A DNA stretch of 64,000 bases from Streptomyces sp. SID13726 (GCF_010548375.1 NZ_JAAGLY010000007.1:434001-498000); one strand, 5' to 3'. Numbered from the stretch's first letter, positions 52,663-61,771 are shown. Notes: generated by a model not told the origin, from the letters alone. Program-made: numbers and translations.

Positions 52663-53697
52663 TCAGATCCGCACGCCGAACTGGAACGGCATGTTGTTGA
52701 TCGACTCGTAGCGCACGACGGTGCCGGTGCGGGGCGCGTGGATGACCTGGCCGTTGCCCGCGTACAGGGCGACGTGGTGGAGGTCGCCGTAGAAGATGAC
52801 CAGGTCGCCGACCTTGAGGTCGCTCATGCTGTAGATCCGGGTACCGGCGTTGGCCTGGGCCTGCGAGGTGCGCGGGATGGTGATGCCGGCCTGCGCGTAG
52901 GCCCAGGAGGTCAGGCCCGAGCAGTCGTAGGAGGCGGTGCCGGTGGCGCCGTAGACATACGGCTTGCCGAGCTGGGTCTGGGCGGCGTTGAAGGCGGCCT
53001 GGGCCCGGGCGGAGGACGCCGGGGAGTCACCGAGGTCCACGCGCTCACTGGCGGAGCGGCTGGCGCGGGCGTCGGCGGCGGCGAGGGAGGCCTTCTCGGC
53101 GGCGGTCAGCGTGTTGAGGAGCTTCTGCGCCTCGGCGAGCTTGCCCTGAACGGCCTTCTTCTGCTTGGCCAGTTCGGTGCGGGTGCTCGAGAGGTCCTTG
53201 AGCTTCTCGGAGGCCTCGGCGCGGTCCTGGGCCAGCTCGCGCTGCTTCTCCTGGATCTTCTTCAGCGCCTCGACCTGCTGGGAGCTGAGCTGGTCCGCGG
53301 TGGAGGCCTTGTCCAGGTAGTCGTCGGGGTTCGACGACAGGAAGAGCTGGAGCGAGGAGTCTATGGAGCCGGTGCGGTACTGCGCGGCGGCCGCGAGGCC
53401 CATGGAGTCCCGGAGTTCGTTCAGGTCGTCCTGGCCGCGGGCCACGTCGTCCTGGATGGTGGAGATCTCCTTCTGGAGCTTCTCCTGCTTCTCCTTGGCG
53501 CCGTTGAGCTTCTCGGTGGCCTGCTCGGCCTGCTCGTAGAGCGCGTCGACCTTCGCCTTGACCTCGTCCTTGCTGGGCTTCTCGCTCGGCGCCGCGTTGG
53601 CGGCGTTGGCGCTGAGGGCTACGGCGGCAGCAGCTGCGGTGGTGAGCACGGTCACGCGCGTGCGGCTCGGCTGCTTGGGTCGACGGTGGGACGCCAC
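52663..53697 (-). CDS. NlpC/P60 cell-wall peptidase 2
   Basis: 344-residue paralogue of the preceding enzyme: signal peptide (1-36), coiled coil (about 44-205) and NlpC/P60 domain with Cys259 (SYDCSGLTSW), His308 (LHHVALYAG) and His320 (QVIHAPRTG). Likely cleaves peptide stems during growth or sporulation. GTG at 53697 follows AAGGAG. Corresponds in synteny to mycobacterial Rv2190c (RipC). I looked for a c-di-AMP riboswitch in its short leader and saw none. Confidence 0.93.
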   Translation of the reverse strand: MASHRRPKQPSRTRVTVLTTAAAAAVALSANAANAAPSEKPSKDEVKAKVDALYEQAEQATEKLNGAKEKQEKLQKEISTIQDDVARGQDDLNELRDSMGLAAAAQYRTGSIDSSLQLFLSSNPDDYLDKASTADQLSSQQVEALKKIQEKQRELAQDRAEASEKLKDLSSTRTELAKQKKAVQGKLAEAQKLLNTLTAAEKASLAAADARASRSASERVDLGDSPASSARAQAAFNAAQTQLGKPYVYGATGTASYDCSGLTSWAYAQAGITIPRTSQAQANAGTRIYSMSDLKVGDLVIFYGDLHHVALYAGNGQVIHAPRTGTVVRYESINNMPFQFGVRI

Positions 53698-53906
53698 GGA
53701 GGTGAACTCCTTCTTTTGAGTGATCACCCGCTCGGAGGTTCGAGCCAAGACCCTAGTGACCTTCCCGTGATCAGTTCAAATCCTCAGGAGCAAAATCTCG
53801 TCACGCCATGCATTCTTTACACACAACTCACATGCAGTGATGCTCACTTGACACTACGTTGCGTGACGATACGCCCAATTGGGACAATAAACCTGGGCTT
53901 TGATGT

Positions 53907-55250
53907 TTAGGACAGGCGCTTCAGAAGCACCGCGGAAGCGACCGGCCTGGCCCCCGCCTTGGCGATGCCGTCGGCGACCTCGCGGTCGGTCGAGGCGACG
54001 ATGACGGGCCGGCCCGGAGGCTCCGCGCGCACCAGCCGCCGGATCAACTCGTCGGCGGTGACGCCCGGTTTGGAGAACAGGACCCTGACGCCACGCGGCG
54101 GCGCGAGCAGCACCGGCGCGGCGAGCTCGGCCCCGTCGAAGACACAGGTGACCTCGGCGCCGGTCTGCGCGGCGAGCTGGGAGAGCTGGCCGAGCAGCCG
54201 CAGGCGCTGCTTCTCCAGCGGCATCTGGGGATAGCCGGTCTTGGTGACGTTGTAGCCGTCGACCACCAAGTGCGCCTGAGGCAGGGCCAGCAGCTGGTCC
54301 AGGATCGCCGGGTCGTTCTCGGACAGGGCGCGCGCCGCGATGTCCTTCGGGGTCATGCGGCCCGGTTCGACCGCGTCGACGGTCTCGGCGGGCCGTACGG
54401 AGACAGGCGGCAACGCCAGCTCCCGGCGCAGCCCCTGGGCCGCGTCCAGCACGGTGTCGAGCAGCAGCCGCACCCGCATGTCCTCCACGCTGCGTCCCTC
54501 ACGGGCCGCCCGGCGCGTGGCCTCCAGCGCGGCCTCCGCCTCCCCGAGACGCGCCTTCAGACGCCGGCTCTCGCTCTCGGCGGCGGACACCTGGGCCTGC
54601 CCCTCGGTGCGTACGGTGTCCATCTCGCCCTGGATCTTGCGCAGGGCCGCCTCGCCGCGCTTGACGTCACTGTGTGCCGCGCGCAGCTTGCGGTGAAGCG
54701 ATTCGGCTTCCTTCTTGGCCGATTCCAGCTCGGTGCGCAACCGCTCGGTCTCGGTGCGCGTCTGGTCACGGGCGGCGGCGAGCTCCTCGCGCAGCCGCTC
54801 CAGCTCGGCGCGGCTCTCCTCGTCGGCCCGCTCGGCGTCCGCGCGCTGGGCCTCCTCGCCGGCCGCGGTGACCAGCTTGACCCAGCCGGTGGGCCGTAGC
54901 ACATAGGCCGCGGCCGCCACATCGAGCGGGTCCGCGGCCGGGGGCGGTGCACCGGAGTCGAGGGCGCCGGCCAGCTCCGGCTGGACCTCTCTGAACTTCT
55001 CCCCGATCCGCTGCCGGAACAGCGGGTCGGTCTCCAGCGCGGCGGCCATCGCGTTGCCCGCGAACTTGGCCCGCCGGTTGGGGGCGAAGCGCGCGTACTG
55101 CCGCAGCTGGGCGGGGAGTTCGCCGACGGTCAGCCCGCCGAAGCCCTCCGAGACGATGTGCACGACCCGGCGCCGCACGCCGTCGGGCAGCGGACGGTCG
55201 AGCACCTCGGCGGCGCCGTCGCCCGGCCCCCCGCCTTGTGTCTCCACCAT
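53907..55250 (-). CDS. NYN (YacP-like) domain RNA-binding protein
   Basis: 447 residues. An N-terminal helical domain (about 1-115), a long coiled coil (about 125-260) and a C-terminal YacP/NYN PIN-like nuclease domain (about 325-447) with acidic residues in HLVVDGYNVTKTGY, VTCVFDGAE and VIVASTDREVADG. Probably an endoribonuclease acting on mRNA or ribosome-bound RNA. ATG at 55250. The zinc-ribbon gene lies 36 bases upstream. Confidence 0.88.
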   Translation of the reverse strand: MVETQGGGPGDGAAEVLDRPLPDGVRRRVVHIVSEGFGGLTVGELPAQLRQYARFAPNRRAKFAGNAMAAALETDPLFRQRIGEKFREVQPELAGALDSGAPPPAADPLDVAAAAYVLRPTGWVKLVTAAGEEAQRADAERADEESRAELERLREELAAARDQTRTETERLRTELESAKKEAESLHRKLRAAHSDVKRGEAALRKIQGEMDTVRTEGQAQVSAAESESRRLKARLGEAEAALEATRRAAREGRSVEDMRVRLLLDTVLDAAQGLRRELALPPVSVRPAETVDAVEPGRMTPKDIAARALSENDPAILDQLLALPQAHLVVDGYNVTKTGYPQMPLEKQRLRLLGQLSQLAAQTGAEVTCVFDGAELAAPVLLAPPRGVRVLFSKPGVTADELIRRLVRAEPPGRPVIVASTDREVADGIAKAGARPVASAVLLKRLS

Positions 55251-55286
55251 CCGTCACACCCCACTCACTGTGCGGGGCCGGCCCTG

Positions 55287-55526
55287 TCAGGAGCCGGCGC
55301 CCGGCCTGTCCACTAGTTCCACCTGGTCCACGGCGTTGCACCAGCGGCACCGCACCGACTCGATGGTCTCACTGACCACCTCGCGCTCCTCGACCTTGGG
55401 CTCTCCGGCCAGGTCGAGGTGGACGTACTCGACGACCTTCGACGAACGGGTCACGTCGAAGCGCGTGAGGTTGCCGCAGAGGGTGCAGCGCCACCGCGTC
55501 GAGGCGGTCGGCAGGGGAACCGTCAT
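55287..55526 (-). CDS. zinc-ribbon protein, unknown function
   Basis: 79 residues with two Cys pairs, CTLCGNL and CRWCNAV, that should bind one zinc. The rest is short strands. ATG at 55526 after GGAAAG. Likely in an operon with the NYN gene; could bind nucleic acid or act as a small adaptor. No family function recognised. Confidence 0.82.
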   Translation of the reverse strand: MTVPLPTASTRWRCTLCGNLTRFDVTRSSKVVEYVHLDLAGEPKVEEREVVSETIESVRCRWCNAVDQVELVDRPGAGS

Positions 55527-55686
55527 CGTGACTGTGCTCTTTCCTACTAGCCATTGTCAGTGACGCACCGGCGTCCCGATGCGTGTGGCTCGTAACCCTA
55601 CGGCCTGGCGGGTACTCACCGCTCGGGCGTCCACGGCGGCGAGGCGGTCTACTACCTTGCATCCCGTTACGTCATGCTCTGTGTTC

Positions 55687-56427
55687 ATGATCCGCAACTG
55701 GAAGGTGACGGTCGGTGGCGTGCGCGGGCCGGTCTGGGGGGCGGCACCGGTCACCTATGGGCTGATCGCCGTGTGCGGCCTGGTCTTCGTGGTCGGGCCC
55801 GCCTCGGGGCTCAATCCGGTGTACGGCCACGGTGACGCGCTGTCGGCTGCCCAGCAGGCCTACTTCCACCGCTGGGGCGTGGTTCCCGCCGAGCTGTTCG
55901 AGGGCTCCCCCGGTGCCGCCCTCACCCCGGCGACCGCGCTGTTCATCCACGGCAGCTGGGTGCACCTGCTGGGCAACATGCTCTTCCTCTATGTCTTCGG
56001 GGTGATGACCGAGGAACGGATGGGCCGGGTGCAGTTCCTCCTCTTCTACCTCTGCTGCGGCTACCTCGCCCTGCTGGGCTACGCGGCCGCCAACGCCGGC
56101 TCCGAGCAGTCCCTGGTCGGCGCCTCGGGGGCGATCTCCGCGGTCCTCGGAGCGTTCCTGTACCTGTTCCCCGGGGCCCGGGTCACCAGTCTCCTGCCGT
56201 TCCTCTTCTTCCTCCCGCTGCGCTTCCCGGCCTGGGTGGTCCTGCCCTTCTGGGCGGCCCTGCAATGGCTGGCCGCGGGACAGGCCGGCGAGGGCCCGGG
56301 GGTGGCCTACCTGGCCCACCTGGTGGGCTTCGGCCTGGGCCTGGTCTTCGCCTGGGTGCGTTTCGGCCGTACGACTAGAGTGAGGGCCGCCCCAGCTCCG
56401 GCCCCCGAGGGAGAGAACCAGCCGTGA
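55687..56427 (+). CDS. rhomboid family intramembrane protease
   Basis: 246-residue membrane serine protease. Six helices; HGSWVHLLGNMLFLYVFG in the second core helix, nucleophile Ser147 in GASGAISAVLGAFL and His211 in YLAHLVGFGLGLV form the rhomboid dyad. Cleaves transmembrane segments of unknown targets. ATG at 55687. The stop overlaps the RAM gene start (GTGA). Confidence 0.92.
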   Translation: MIRNWKVTVGGVRGPVWGAAPVTYGLIAVCGLVFVVGPASGLNPVYGHGDALSAAQQAYFHRWGVVPAELFEGSPGAALTPATALFIHGSWVHLLGNMLFLYVFGVMTEERMGRVQFLLFYLCCGYLALLGYAAANAGSEQSLVGASGAISAVLGAFLYLFPGARVTSLLPFLFFLPLRFPAWVVLPFWAALQWLAAGQAGEGPGVAYLAHLVGFGLGLVFAWVRFGRTTRVRAAPAPAPEGENQP

Positions 56428-56705
56428 TCACCGCGATCGTCCTCATCAAGACCAGCGTGGACCGGATCCCCGAGATCGCGGAGCGGATCGCCGCGCTGGA
56501 GTCCGTGAGCGAGGTCTTCTCCGTCACGGGCACGTACGACCTGATCGCCATGGTCCGGGTCAAGCAGCACGAGGACCTCGCCGAGGTCATCCCCGGCAGC
56601 ATCAGCAAGATCCCGGGCGTGGAGGGCACGGACACCCACGTGGCGTTCCGCACATACTCCCAGCACGACCTGGAGGCCGCGTTCGCGATCGGCCTCGACA
56701 GCTGA
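56424..56705 (+). CDS. stand-alone RAM (Lrp/AsnC ligand) domain protein
   Basis: 93 residues containing only the Lrp/AsnC effector-binding domain: MITAIVLIKTSVDRIPEIAERIAAL, VSEVFSVTGTYDLIAMVRV and IPGVEGTDTHVAFRTYSQ. It lacks a DNA-binding domain and may form mixed rings with full Lrp proteins or bind amino acids on its own. GTG at 56424 is coupled to the rhomboid stop. Confidence 0.9.
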   Translation: MITAIVLIKTSVDRIPEIAERIAALESVSEVFSVTGTYDLIAMVRVKQHEDLAEVIPGSISKIPGVEGTDTHVAFRTYSQHDLEAAFAIGLDS

Positions 56706-56718
56706 CCGCTCCCGCCGG

Positions 56719-58872
56719 CTAGGAGTCCAGCGCCAGCACGGTGATGCCGTCGGCGGTCGCCACGTACACGCGGCCGCCCCTGACGACCGGGCTCTGGGTG
56801 CCGACGGACGCGCCGCCCTCGACCCGCTTCTGCCAGCTCTGCTCGCCCTTGCGGTCGACCCCGTAGAGCGTCGAGCCCCGGCGGACGAGGACGGTGTCGC
56901 CGGAGACCGTCGGGTCGCTGTACTGGCTGCCGTCGTCGGTGAACTGGAAGGACCACACGGTCGATCCGTCGGCGGGGGCCAGGGCGACCAGTTCGAAGTC
57001 GGACGCGGTGACGCCCATGCCGGCGAACGGCACACAGGTGAAGTAACGGCCGCCGTACACCTTGTTGTTGTCCGAGTCCCACAGCCGCTTGCCCGCGCGG
57101 CTGATGCCGTGCAGCATCCGCTCGCCGCCCGAGCCGACCATCAGCGTGCCGCCGACCAGCGCGGGCCGCCCGGCGTCGGCACCGGCCGGTGCCGCCCACA
57201 GCCGCTTGCCGGTCCTGGCGTCCAGGGCCTGCACCCGGTCCCCGAAGGTGCCGGCGTACACGACCCCGTCCGCCACCATGGGCTCCGAGGTCGGTGCCGC
57301 CCCGGTCGGCGTGGACCAGCGCACGCTGCCGTCGGGGGCGTAGGCCCGCACCCCGCCGGTGCCCGAGGAGTCCGCGTAGGACACCAGGATCAGCTCGCCC
57401 GCGGTCACCAGGAACTGACTGTTCGCCGCGAACGCCTTCGTCCAGCGGACCTTGCCGCCCGGGCCGAGCGCGCACAGCTCGGCGGCGCCCTCCCGGTCGT
57501 CCTCCAGCAGGCAGTACACGCCGTCGGCGGTGGCGAGCGGGGACATGACGGCGGCGCCCAGCGGGGCCTGCCACCGGAGCCGCCCGTTCAGGTCCAGGGC
57601 GTGCAGCGAGCCGTCCGTGCCGCCGACGTACACGCGGGTGCCGTCGGGCGAGACGGCGGCACAGGGCCCGCGCCGCCCGCCGAGCCCCTCCACCTCGTAC
57701 TTCCAGCCCACCTCGGCCGCCGCGGACGTCCCGCTCGCGGCCGGGCCGCCCTGCACGGCACCCGAACCGGCGGAGGACGCGCCCGAGGAGTCCCGCAGCA
57801 GCCACCAGGCCAGGCCGCCGCCGGCCACCGCGCCCGCCCCGCCGACCCAGGCCGCCAGGATCCGTCGCCGCGAGGGCTGCGGAGCCGGGGCGGTGACGGT
57901 GGCCGCGGGCACGTCCGTGACGGTCATCGGCGCCACGTACTCCACCCCGCTGAGCCGTTCCTCCGACCCGTGTTCCGGCACCCAGCGCGCACCGCCGCCG
58001 ACGGCCACGGTCGGCGTCCCGCCGGAGAACCACCCCGCCCGCAGCCCCTCACGGAGCGAACCCGTGGTGTGCCCCACGGCCGCGACCAGCTCGGCGGGCG
58101 TCGGCCGGGCGCCGGGGTCGTCCCGCAGACACGCCTCCACCAGCGGCAGTCGTTCCTCCGGTACGGCGGTGAGGTCGACGTCCCCGGTCAGGATCCGCAG
58201 CAGAACGACCGAATCCTGCCCCTCGCCGAAGGGCTCCTTGCCGCCGGACGCGTACGCGAGGACCGCGCCCAGCGAGAAGACGTCACTGGCGGGCACCACC
58301 TGGGCGCCGTTGCGGATCTGCTCGGGCGAGAGATAGCCGACCGACCCGACGACCACGCCGGTCCGGGTCAGGGCCGTGCCTTCGAGCGCCCGGACGATCC
58401 CGAAGTCGATGACCCGGGGTCCGTCCGGCGCGAGCAGGATGTTGGAGGGCTTGAGGTCGCGGTGGACCAGCCCCTTGGCGTGGATCGCGGCCAGCGCCTC
58501 GGCGAGCGCGGCCGCGAGCAGTCGTACGGCGTCCGCGGGCAGCGGTCCCCGGTCGAGCACCGCGTCCCGCAGGTTGGGCCCCTCGACGAACTCGGTGGCC
58601 ATCCAGGGCCGCGCGGCCTCGGTGTCCGCGTCCACGACCCGGGCGGTGTACGTCCCCGCCCCGCCGACGGTCTGCGCGGCCCGCACCTCGTGCCGGAACC
58701 GGGCCCGGAAGGTGCGGTCCTCGGCGTGCTCGGCGCGTACGACCTTCACGGCCAGCCGCAGCCCGCCCCGCGCCTCGGCGAGGTACACCTCACCCATCCC
58801 GCCCGACCCGAGCCTGCCCAGGACCCCGTACGGCCCGATGGTCCGCGGGTCCGTCTCGCGCAGCTCCTGCAC
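56719..58872 (-). CDS. Ser/Thr kinase with outer PQQ-like beta-propeller
   Basis: 717-residue receptor kinase. Kinase domain about 15-275: GRLGSGGMGEVYLAEA, LAVKVVRAEH, VHRDLKPSNILL, VIDFGIVRALE and GYLSPEQI. After a Pro-rich linker a helix (ILAAWVGGAGAVAGGGLAWWLL, about 338-360) leads to an outer PQQ/WD-like propeller with repeated VYVGGTDGSLHALDLNGRLR-type blades to the end. Ligand unknown. GTG at 58872 follows GGGGGAG. The RAM gene ends 13 bases from its stop (convergent). Confidence 0.92.
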   Translation of the reverse strand: MQELRETDPRTIGPYGVLGRLGSGGMGEVYLAEARGGLRLAVKVVRAEHAEDRTFRARFRHEVRAAQTVGGAGTYTARVVDADTEAARPWMATEFVEGPNLRDAVLDRGPLPADAVRLLAAALAEALAAIHAKGLVHRDLKPSNILLAPDGPRVIDFGIVRALEGTALTRTGVVVGSVGYLSPEQIRNGAQVVPASDVFSLGAVLAYASGGKEPFGEGQDSVVLLRILTGDVDLTAVPEERLPLVEACLRDDPGARPTPAELVAAVGHTTGSLREGLRAGWFSGGTPTVAVGGGARWVPEHGSEERLSGVEYVAPMTVTDVPAATVTAPAPQPSRRRILAAWVGGAGAVAGGGLAWWLLRDSSGASSAGSGAVQGGPAASGTSAAAEVGWKYEVEGLGGRRGPCAAVSPDGTRVYVGGTDGSLHALDLNGRLRWQAPLGAAVMSPLATADGVYCLLEDDREGAAELCALGPGGKVRWTKAFAANSQFLVTAGELILVSYADSSGTGGVRAYAPDGSVRWSTPTGAAPTSEPMVADGVVYAGTFGDRVQALDARTGKRLWAAPAGADAGRPALVGGTLMVGSGGERMLHGISRAGKRLWDSDNNKVYGGRYFTCVPFAGMGVTASDFELVALAPADGSTVWSFQFTDDGSQYSDPTVSGDTVLVRRGSTLYGVDRKGEQSWQKRVEGGASVGTQSPVVRGGRVYVATADGITVLALDS

Positions 58873-58941
58873 CCCGTGCTCCCCCTGCCTCCGTACGGCT
58901 GTGCTGAGGGGGAGCGTATACGCGCGCTGGACGTCAGTACG

Positions 58942-60303
58942 TCAGACGGCCGGGACGCAGCGGCCGTCCTCCGTGCGGTACGTCCACTTCGCGCCGTCCC
59001 TGACCAGTTCCTTCACGGCACGCACAAACCGCTCCACGTGCTCGTCCGGCGTGCCGGCGCCGAAGCTCACCCGGATCGCGTTCAGGGACTTCTCGCCGGG
59101 CGCGGCCTCGGGGGCGCCGCACTCGCCCTGGCTCTGCGGGTCGCTGCCCAGCAGGGTGCGGACGAGGGGGTGGGCGCAGAAGAGGCCGTCGCGGACGCCG
59201 ATGCCGTACTCGGCGGAGAGGGCGGCGGCGAAGTGGGAGCTGTTCCAGCCCTCGACGACGAAGGAGATCACGCCGACGCGGGGGGCGTCGTCGCCGAAGA
59301 GGGAGAGCACGCGGACCTCGGGGACCTCGGCCAGGCCCGCCTTCACCTTTTCGATCAGGTACTGCTCGCGGGCGACCAGGGTGTCGAAGCCGGCCTCGGT
59401 GAGGGCCTTGCAGGCGGAGGCGATGGAGTAGGCGCCGATGACGTTGGGGGAACCGGCCTCGTGGCGGGCGGCGCTGTCGTGCCACTCCACGTCCACTCCC
59501 CCGTCCTCGCGGCGGGTGACCTTGCGGCTGGCGCCACCGCCCGCGAGGTAGGGGTCGGCCGCCTGGAGCCAGTCGGCGCGGCCGGCCAGGACTCCGGAGC
59601 CGAAGGGGGCGTAGAGCTTGTGACCGGAGAAGGCGATCCAGTCGACGTCGAGGTCCCGCACGGAGACCGGGTGGTGCGGGGCCAGCTGGGCCGCGTCCAG
59701 GACGATCCGGGCACCGTGCGCGTGGGCCGCCGCCGCCAGCTCGCGCACCGGCCACAGCTCGCCGGTGACGTTGGAGGCGCCGGTGACGCAGACCAGGGCC
59801 GGGCCCTGCGGGTCCCGGGCGGCGAGGGCCTTCTCCAGGGTCTCGACGGCCTGTCCCGGGGTGCGCGGGGCGTCGAGGTAGCTGACCCGGGCGTCCTTCC
59901 AGGGCAGCAGGCTCGCGTGGTGCTCGGTCTCGAAGACGAAGACCTGGCAGTCGGCGGGGAGGGCGGCGGCGAGGAGGTTGAGCGAGTCGGTCGTGGACCG
60001 GGTGAAGACCAGCTGGTCGTCGGCGCGGCAGTCCAGGAACTCGGTGACCGTCTTCCGGGCGTTCTCGAAGAGGTCGGTGGACAGCTGGGAGAGGTAGCCG
60101 GCCCCGCGGTGGACGCTGCCGTAGTAGGGCGCGTAGGCCGCCACGTCGTCCCAGACGCGCTGGAGGGCCGGGGCGCTGGCCGCGTAGTCGAGCGCCGCGT
60201 AGGTGACCTCGCCGCCGGTGACGAGCGGAACGGTGACATCTCGGCCCAGAACGGGCAGCTGGGCACAAATGGTCTGGACGGAGGCAGCGGTGGAGACAGA
60301 CAT
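58942..60303 (-). CDS. class V aminotransferase/cysteine desulfurase-like protein
   Basis: PLP enzyme of 453 residues. Cofactor Asp203 (IVLDAAQLAPHHP) and Schiff-base Lys229 (FSGHKLYAPFGSG) are clear, with TRSTTDSLNLLA near the phosphate site. It resembles NifS/CsdA cysteine desulfurases or selenocysteine lyases; an active-site Cys may lie in the C-terminal HPLVRTLLGS-GECGAPEA region. A SAM-IV riboswitch upstream points to sulfur or methionine metabolism. ATG at 60303. Reaction not proven. Confidence 0.9.
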   Translation of the reverse strand: MSVSTAASVQTICAQLPVLGRDVTVPLVTGGEVTYAALDYAASAPALQRVWDDVAAYAPYYGSVHRGAGYLSQLSTDLFENARKTVTEFLDCRADDQLVFTRSTTDSLNLLAAALPADCQVFVFETEHHASLLPWKDARVSYLDAPRTPGQAVETLEKALAARDPQGPALVCVTGASNVTGELWPVRELAAAAHAHGARIVLDAAQLAPHHPVSVRDLDVDWIAFSGHKLYAPFGSGVLAGRADWLQAADPYLAGGGASRKVTRREDGGVDVEWHDSAARHEAGSPNVIGAYSIASACKALTEAGFDTLVAREQYLIEKVKAGLAEVPEVRVLSLFGDDAPRVGVISFVVEGWNSSHFAAALSAEYGIGVRDGLFCAHPLVRTLLGSDPQSQGECGAPEAAPGEKSLNAIRVSFGAGTPDEHVERFVRAVKELVRDGAKWTYRTEDGRCVPAV

Positions 60304-60410
60304 GGGGGCTCCCGTGAGGCATGAAGAGAGAAAGGTGAGAGGGGTGTGCGGAGGCGGGGCTCGGCGCCCTATCGCATTCGCTTGCTCACGGAAGACTCCT
60401 CGAACGACCA

Positions 60411-60434
60411 GGATCCCTGGTTCGTGAGGGATCC
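60411..60434 (-). promoter_or_regulatory. hairpin downstream of the SAM-IV aptamer
   Basis: GGATCCCT and AGGGATCC form an 8-base stem with an 8-base loop, about 110 bases before the PLP enzyme start. It may be part of the riboswitch expression platform. Confidence 0.5.
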
Positions 60435-60550
60435 GCGCTTGCCGCAGACCTCGCTGCCTACGGCCTGGTCTTCACCCGGGGCACCCCGCCACGGACGGAG
60501 GGTTGCCGGACAGTCGGCCGGGGCCTCATGACTGTCACTCATGACCTGGT
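60435..60550 (-). ncRNA. SAM-IV riboswitch
   Basis: Read on the minus strand, GGTCATGAGTGACAGTCATG begins a P1 helix (GGTC) that closes with GACC 70-odd bases later. Between them are CTGTCCGGCAACC, CTCCGTCCGTGGCGGGGTGC and CCCGGGTGAAGACC, the SAM-I-like core arranged as in the actinobacterial SAM-IV class, followed by a further hairpin (GTAGGCAGCGAGGTCTGCGG). It controls the downstream PLP enzyme gene. Boundaries approximate. Confidence 0.85.
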
Positions 60551-60572
60551 ACAGGAACGTACGTGAAGTGAT

Positions 60573-60610
60573 CGCGGTCCCGCAACCCGTGTCCGGATTA
60601 CGGGACCGCG
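60573..60610 (-). terminator. trpD terminator
   Basis: CGCGGTCCCG (60573-60582) and CGGGACCGCG (60601-60610) form a perfect 10-base stem with an 18-base loop, 13 bases after the minus-strand trpD stop. Confidence 0.75.
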
Positions 60611-60622
60611 CCTCGTCTCGCG

Positions 60623-61687
60623 CTACGCGTTGCTGGCGGCCACCCAGCGCTCCAGCGTCCGCTTCGCCGCCCCGGAGTCGATCGACTCCGCGGCCTTCGC
60701 CATCCCGGCCCGCAACTGCTCGGCCAGCGACCCGGTGGCGGGGTCCAGGGCCACCAGCGCCGCCGCCGAGTTCAGGAGTACGGCGTCACGGACCGGGCCC
60801 GTCTCGCCGTCCAGGAGACGGTGGGCGACCTCGGCGTTGTACGACGGGTCCGCGCCGCGCAGTGCCTCCACGGGGACCAGGTCGAGGCCGACGTCCCTGG
60901 GGTCGAAGGACTCCTCGGAGACCTTGCCGTCGCGGACGACCCAGACATGGGAGGTGGCCGTGGTCGTCAGCTCGTCCAGGCCGTCGTCGCCCCGGAAGAC
61001 CAGGGAGGAGTTGCCGCGCTCGGCGAGCACGCCCGCGATCATCGGGGCGATACGCGGGTCCGCGACACCGACGGCCTGGGCCTTCACACGGGCCGGGTTG
61101 GTCAGCGGGCCGAGCGCGTTGAAGACCGTGCGGATGCCCAACTGGCCGCGGGCGGCGGCCACATGGCGCAGTGCCGGGTGGAACTTCACCGCGAAGCAGA
61201 AGGTGATGCCGGCCTCCTCCGCGACCTCGGCCACCCGCTGCGGGGTCAGGTCGAGGTTGACGCCGAGTCTCTCCAGGACGTCCGAGGAGCCGGACGCCGA
61301 GGAGGCGGCGCGGTTGCCGTGCTTGACGACCTTCGCGCCGGTGCCGGCCACGACGAGCGCCGACATCGTGGAGATGTTGACCGTCTTGGCGCCGTCGCCG
61401 CCGGTGCCGACGATGTCGACCGTGCGGCCGGACACCTCGATGGTGTTGGCGTGCTCGTACATCGCCCGCACCACACCGGTGATCTCCTCGACCGTCTCGC
61501 CCTTGGCCCGCAGCGCCACCACGAACCCGGCGATCTGCGCGTCCGTCGCCTCACCGCGCATGATCTGGTCCATCGCCCAGGCCGTCGCGTCCGCACTCTG
61601 GTCACGCCCGTACAACAGCGCGTTCAGCACCTCGGGCCAGGAACGGCCCGCCGCGATGTCGCCTCCAGCGGGGGTCACAGCGCTCAT
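60623..61687 (-). CDS. trpD: anthranilate phosphoribosyltransferase
   Basis: Second step of tryptophan synthesis: transfers phosphoribose to anthranilate. 354 residues with IVGTGGDGAKTVNIST (PRPP site), VVKHGNRAASSASGSSDVLE, FCFAVKFHPALRHVAAAR and LGPLTNPARVKAQAVGV. ATG at 61687. Its leader has a small perfect hairpin (61708-61728). Stands apart from trpE, next to the bc1 genes, as in mycobacteria (Rv2192c). Confidence 0.96.
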   Translation of the reverse strand: MSAVTPAGGDIAAGRSWPEVLNALLYGRDQSADATAWAMDQIMRGEATDAQIAGFVVALRAKGETVEEITGVVRAMYEHANTIEVSGRTVDIVGTGGDGAKTVNISTMSALVVAGTGAKVVKHGNRAASSASGSSDVLERLGVNLDLTPQRVAEVAEEAGITFCFAVKFHPALRHVAAARGQLGIRTVFNALGPLTNPARVKAQAVGVADPRIAPMIAGVLAERGNSSLVFRGDDGLDELTTTATSHVWVVRDGKVSEESFDPRDVGLDLVPVEALRGADPSYNAEVAHRLLDGETGPVRDAVLLNSAAALVALDPATGSLAEQLRAGMAKAAESIDSGAAKRTLERWVAASNA

Positions 61688-61707
61688 GGGGCCGCTCCAG
61701 AGTGTCG

Positions 61708-61728
61708 TACGAGAGCGAAACTCTCGTA
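61708..61728 (-). promoter_or_regulatory. hairpin in the trpD leader
   Basis: TACGAGAG and CTCTCGTA pair perfectly around a five-base loop, 21 bases before the trpD ATG. No Trp-rich peptide precedes it, so its role is unclear. Confidence 0.4.
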
Positions 61729-61771
61729 GAAGGGTGTGCTCCCACCCTATCCAGCCCAGGGCACGGCAAAG

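Larger units (their letters stand above)
60304..60622 (-). other. 319-bp regulatory gap between trpD and the PLP gene
   Basis: Read in the minus direction it holds the trpD terminator, then the SAM-IV riboswitch, a hairpin and a roughly 100-base leader to the PLP enzyme. No further ORF was seen. Confidence 0.7.

Noticed and set aside
53698..53906. c-di-AMP (ydaO) riboswitch before the NlpC/P60 gene
   Set aside because: Known for some Streptomyces wall hydrolases, but the conserved ydaO blocks are not visible in this short A/T-richer leader.
57109..60324. A 1071-residue plus-strand frame opposite the kinase and PLP enzyme
   Set aside because: Antisense to two genes with complete catalytic motifs; low-complexity composition.
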